From: Bacteroidota bacterium
GTDB lineage: Bacteria; Bacteroidota; Ignavibacteria; OLB7
Direction of reading: 5' to 3'
NCBI GenBank assembly: GCA_018266795.1
Contig: JAFDZV010000013.1
Coordinates: forward strand, 62,001 to 126,000
DNA length: 64,000 bases
The notes under the pieces were generated by a model. That model had not been told where the DNA came from and ran no database searches. It was given only the letters and a program-made list of their open reading frames with translations. Below are positions 63,540 through 64,000 of this stretch, piece after piece; positions within the stretch are counted from its first letter, which is position 1; each line of letters opens with the position of its first letter. The position numbers were made by a program, and so were the translations under genes.

Positions 63540-64000
63540 GTGCATCCGAAACGCCCGCGCAGTGTGGCTTCCCATGCAACGTGGCGAGCGGTCCTTGCAC
63601 TGCTTGGCACCGTCCTCCTCTCTCCCGCTGCAGCAACCGCCCGGTCCGGGCCCCTTACATGGCAGCCGAACGTTGACACCACCGTTCGGGTGCCCGGCAC
63701 GCTCGCGGCCGATTCCGCGACTCGGACAGCGGGCACAATCGGCGATCCGGAGGCGGCACGCGCGCGTACCCGTGGGGACACGGCCGGAGCTGCTGCCGCC
63801 CCCGATACGGCACGGCTTGTCCAGGCGGAGTACATGTACGGCGAAACGCCGCGACATACGCTTACCGGGTCACTTCCCTACCGCACCACACAGCTCAGCA
63901 GCAGTACCATCACGATCTTCGGCGGCGCGCTGGTTGCATTGGCTACCGGCATCACCATCTACCAGCAGAAGTGGTACCCGGACAGCACGCTTCAACACTT
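63540..64000 (+). CDS. DUF2279-like exported protein, partial at window end
   Basis: An incomplete gene cut off by the window edge. Its frame opens after a stop codon at 63495-63497; the best start is the GTG at 63540, with another at 63537. A signal peptide follows (WRAVLALLGTVLLSPAAATA), then a low-complexity Ala/Arg/Asp/Thr stretch and the segment GGALVALATGITIYQQKWYPDST. That segment is nearly the same as GGALLALATTITWYQQAWYPDST in the protein at 51240-52412, so these are paralogues. The ATG frame at 63488-63676 is a different, non-protein frame. Confidence 0.7.
   Translation, partial: MHPKRPRSVASHATWRAVLALLGTVLLSPAAATARSGPLTWQPNVDTTVRVPGTLAADSATRTAGTIGDPEAARARTRGDTAGAAAAPDTARLVQAEYMYGETPRHTLTGSLPYRTTQLSSSTITIFGGALVALATGITIYQQKWYPDSTLQH

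Noticed and set aside
63488-63676. A 62-codon ATG frame near the window end
   Set aside because: The neighbouring frame from 63540 encodes a signal peptide and a clear paralogue of the protein at 51240-52412.
1-64000. tRNA, rRNA, insertion sequence, prophage or attachment site
   Set aside because: I looked for tRNA-like clover-leaf ends, transposase motifs and paired terminal repeats in the gaps and found none I could defend; a dedicated search tool could still find weak cases.

Overview
The window reads as a contiguous chromosomal segment of a GC-rich (about 60% by eye) Gram-negative, aerobic bacterium of the Bacteroidota/Chlorobiota side of the tree, possibly a Kapabacteria-like lineage. 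This is an inference. It rests on a probable type IX secretion C-terminal domain on a large secreted protein, many lipoproteins and outer-membrane barrels, a split CarR-type lycopene cyclase, a bacterial deoxyhypusine synthase-like protein and oxygen-dependent haem synthesis. No rRNA, tRNA, CRISPR array or insertion sequence was recognised.

Layout. 0.3-5 kb: a protein with twelve AT-hooks, then holA, mazG and carA. 5.2-10 kb: a thiolase and a 3-hydroxybutyryl-CoA dehydrogenase, a natural metabolic pair, separated by a translationally coupled DUF3696-type ATPase plus PIN-like nuclease cassette that looks like a defence module. 10-19 kb: an M20 amidohydrolase, two tandem paralogous secreted proteins, a 1257-residue TPR/transglutaminase protein, a membrane protein and LexA. 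19.8-21.6 kb: a gene-poor stretch. 21.6 kb: a protein made of six Myb/SANT-like helix-turn-helix repeats. 22.8-27.7 kb: the haem operon hemH-hemG-hemB-hemL, with overlapping stop and start codons at its first two junctions.

28.4-37.3 kb is the most unusual region. A 58-residue lasso-type RiPP precursor is followed by three large paralogous secreted proteins, then by a PqqD-like leader-binding protein overlapping a transglutaminase-type leader peptidase (the B1 and B2 parts of lasso-peptide maturation). No cyclase is visible. 37-54.5 kb is mostly cell envelope: barrels, lipoproteins, a monofunctional transglycosylase, the two lycopene cyclase halves, a large secreted glycosidase-like protein, thiopurine methyltransferase, an OmpA/VWA giant, and an operon of GH57 glucanotransferase, a DUF2279-like protein and a glycosyltransferase. 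55-63 kb: an AhpD-like and an AhpC-like peroxide-defence pair, speA with a coupled acetyltransferase, a CLC chloride transporter with CBS domains, and the deoxyhypusine synthase-like protein. The window ends inside a second DUF2279-like gene.

The haem, fatty-acyl and peroxide genes fit aerobic heterotrophy; speA together with the deoxyhypusine synthase-like protein suggests an unusual polyamine branch. Most transcription units end in clear GC-rich hairpins, several of them shared between convergent genes.
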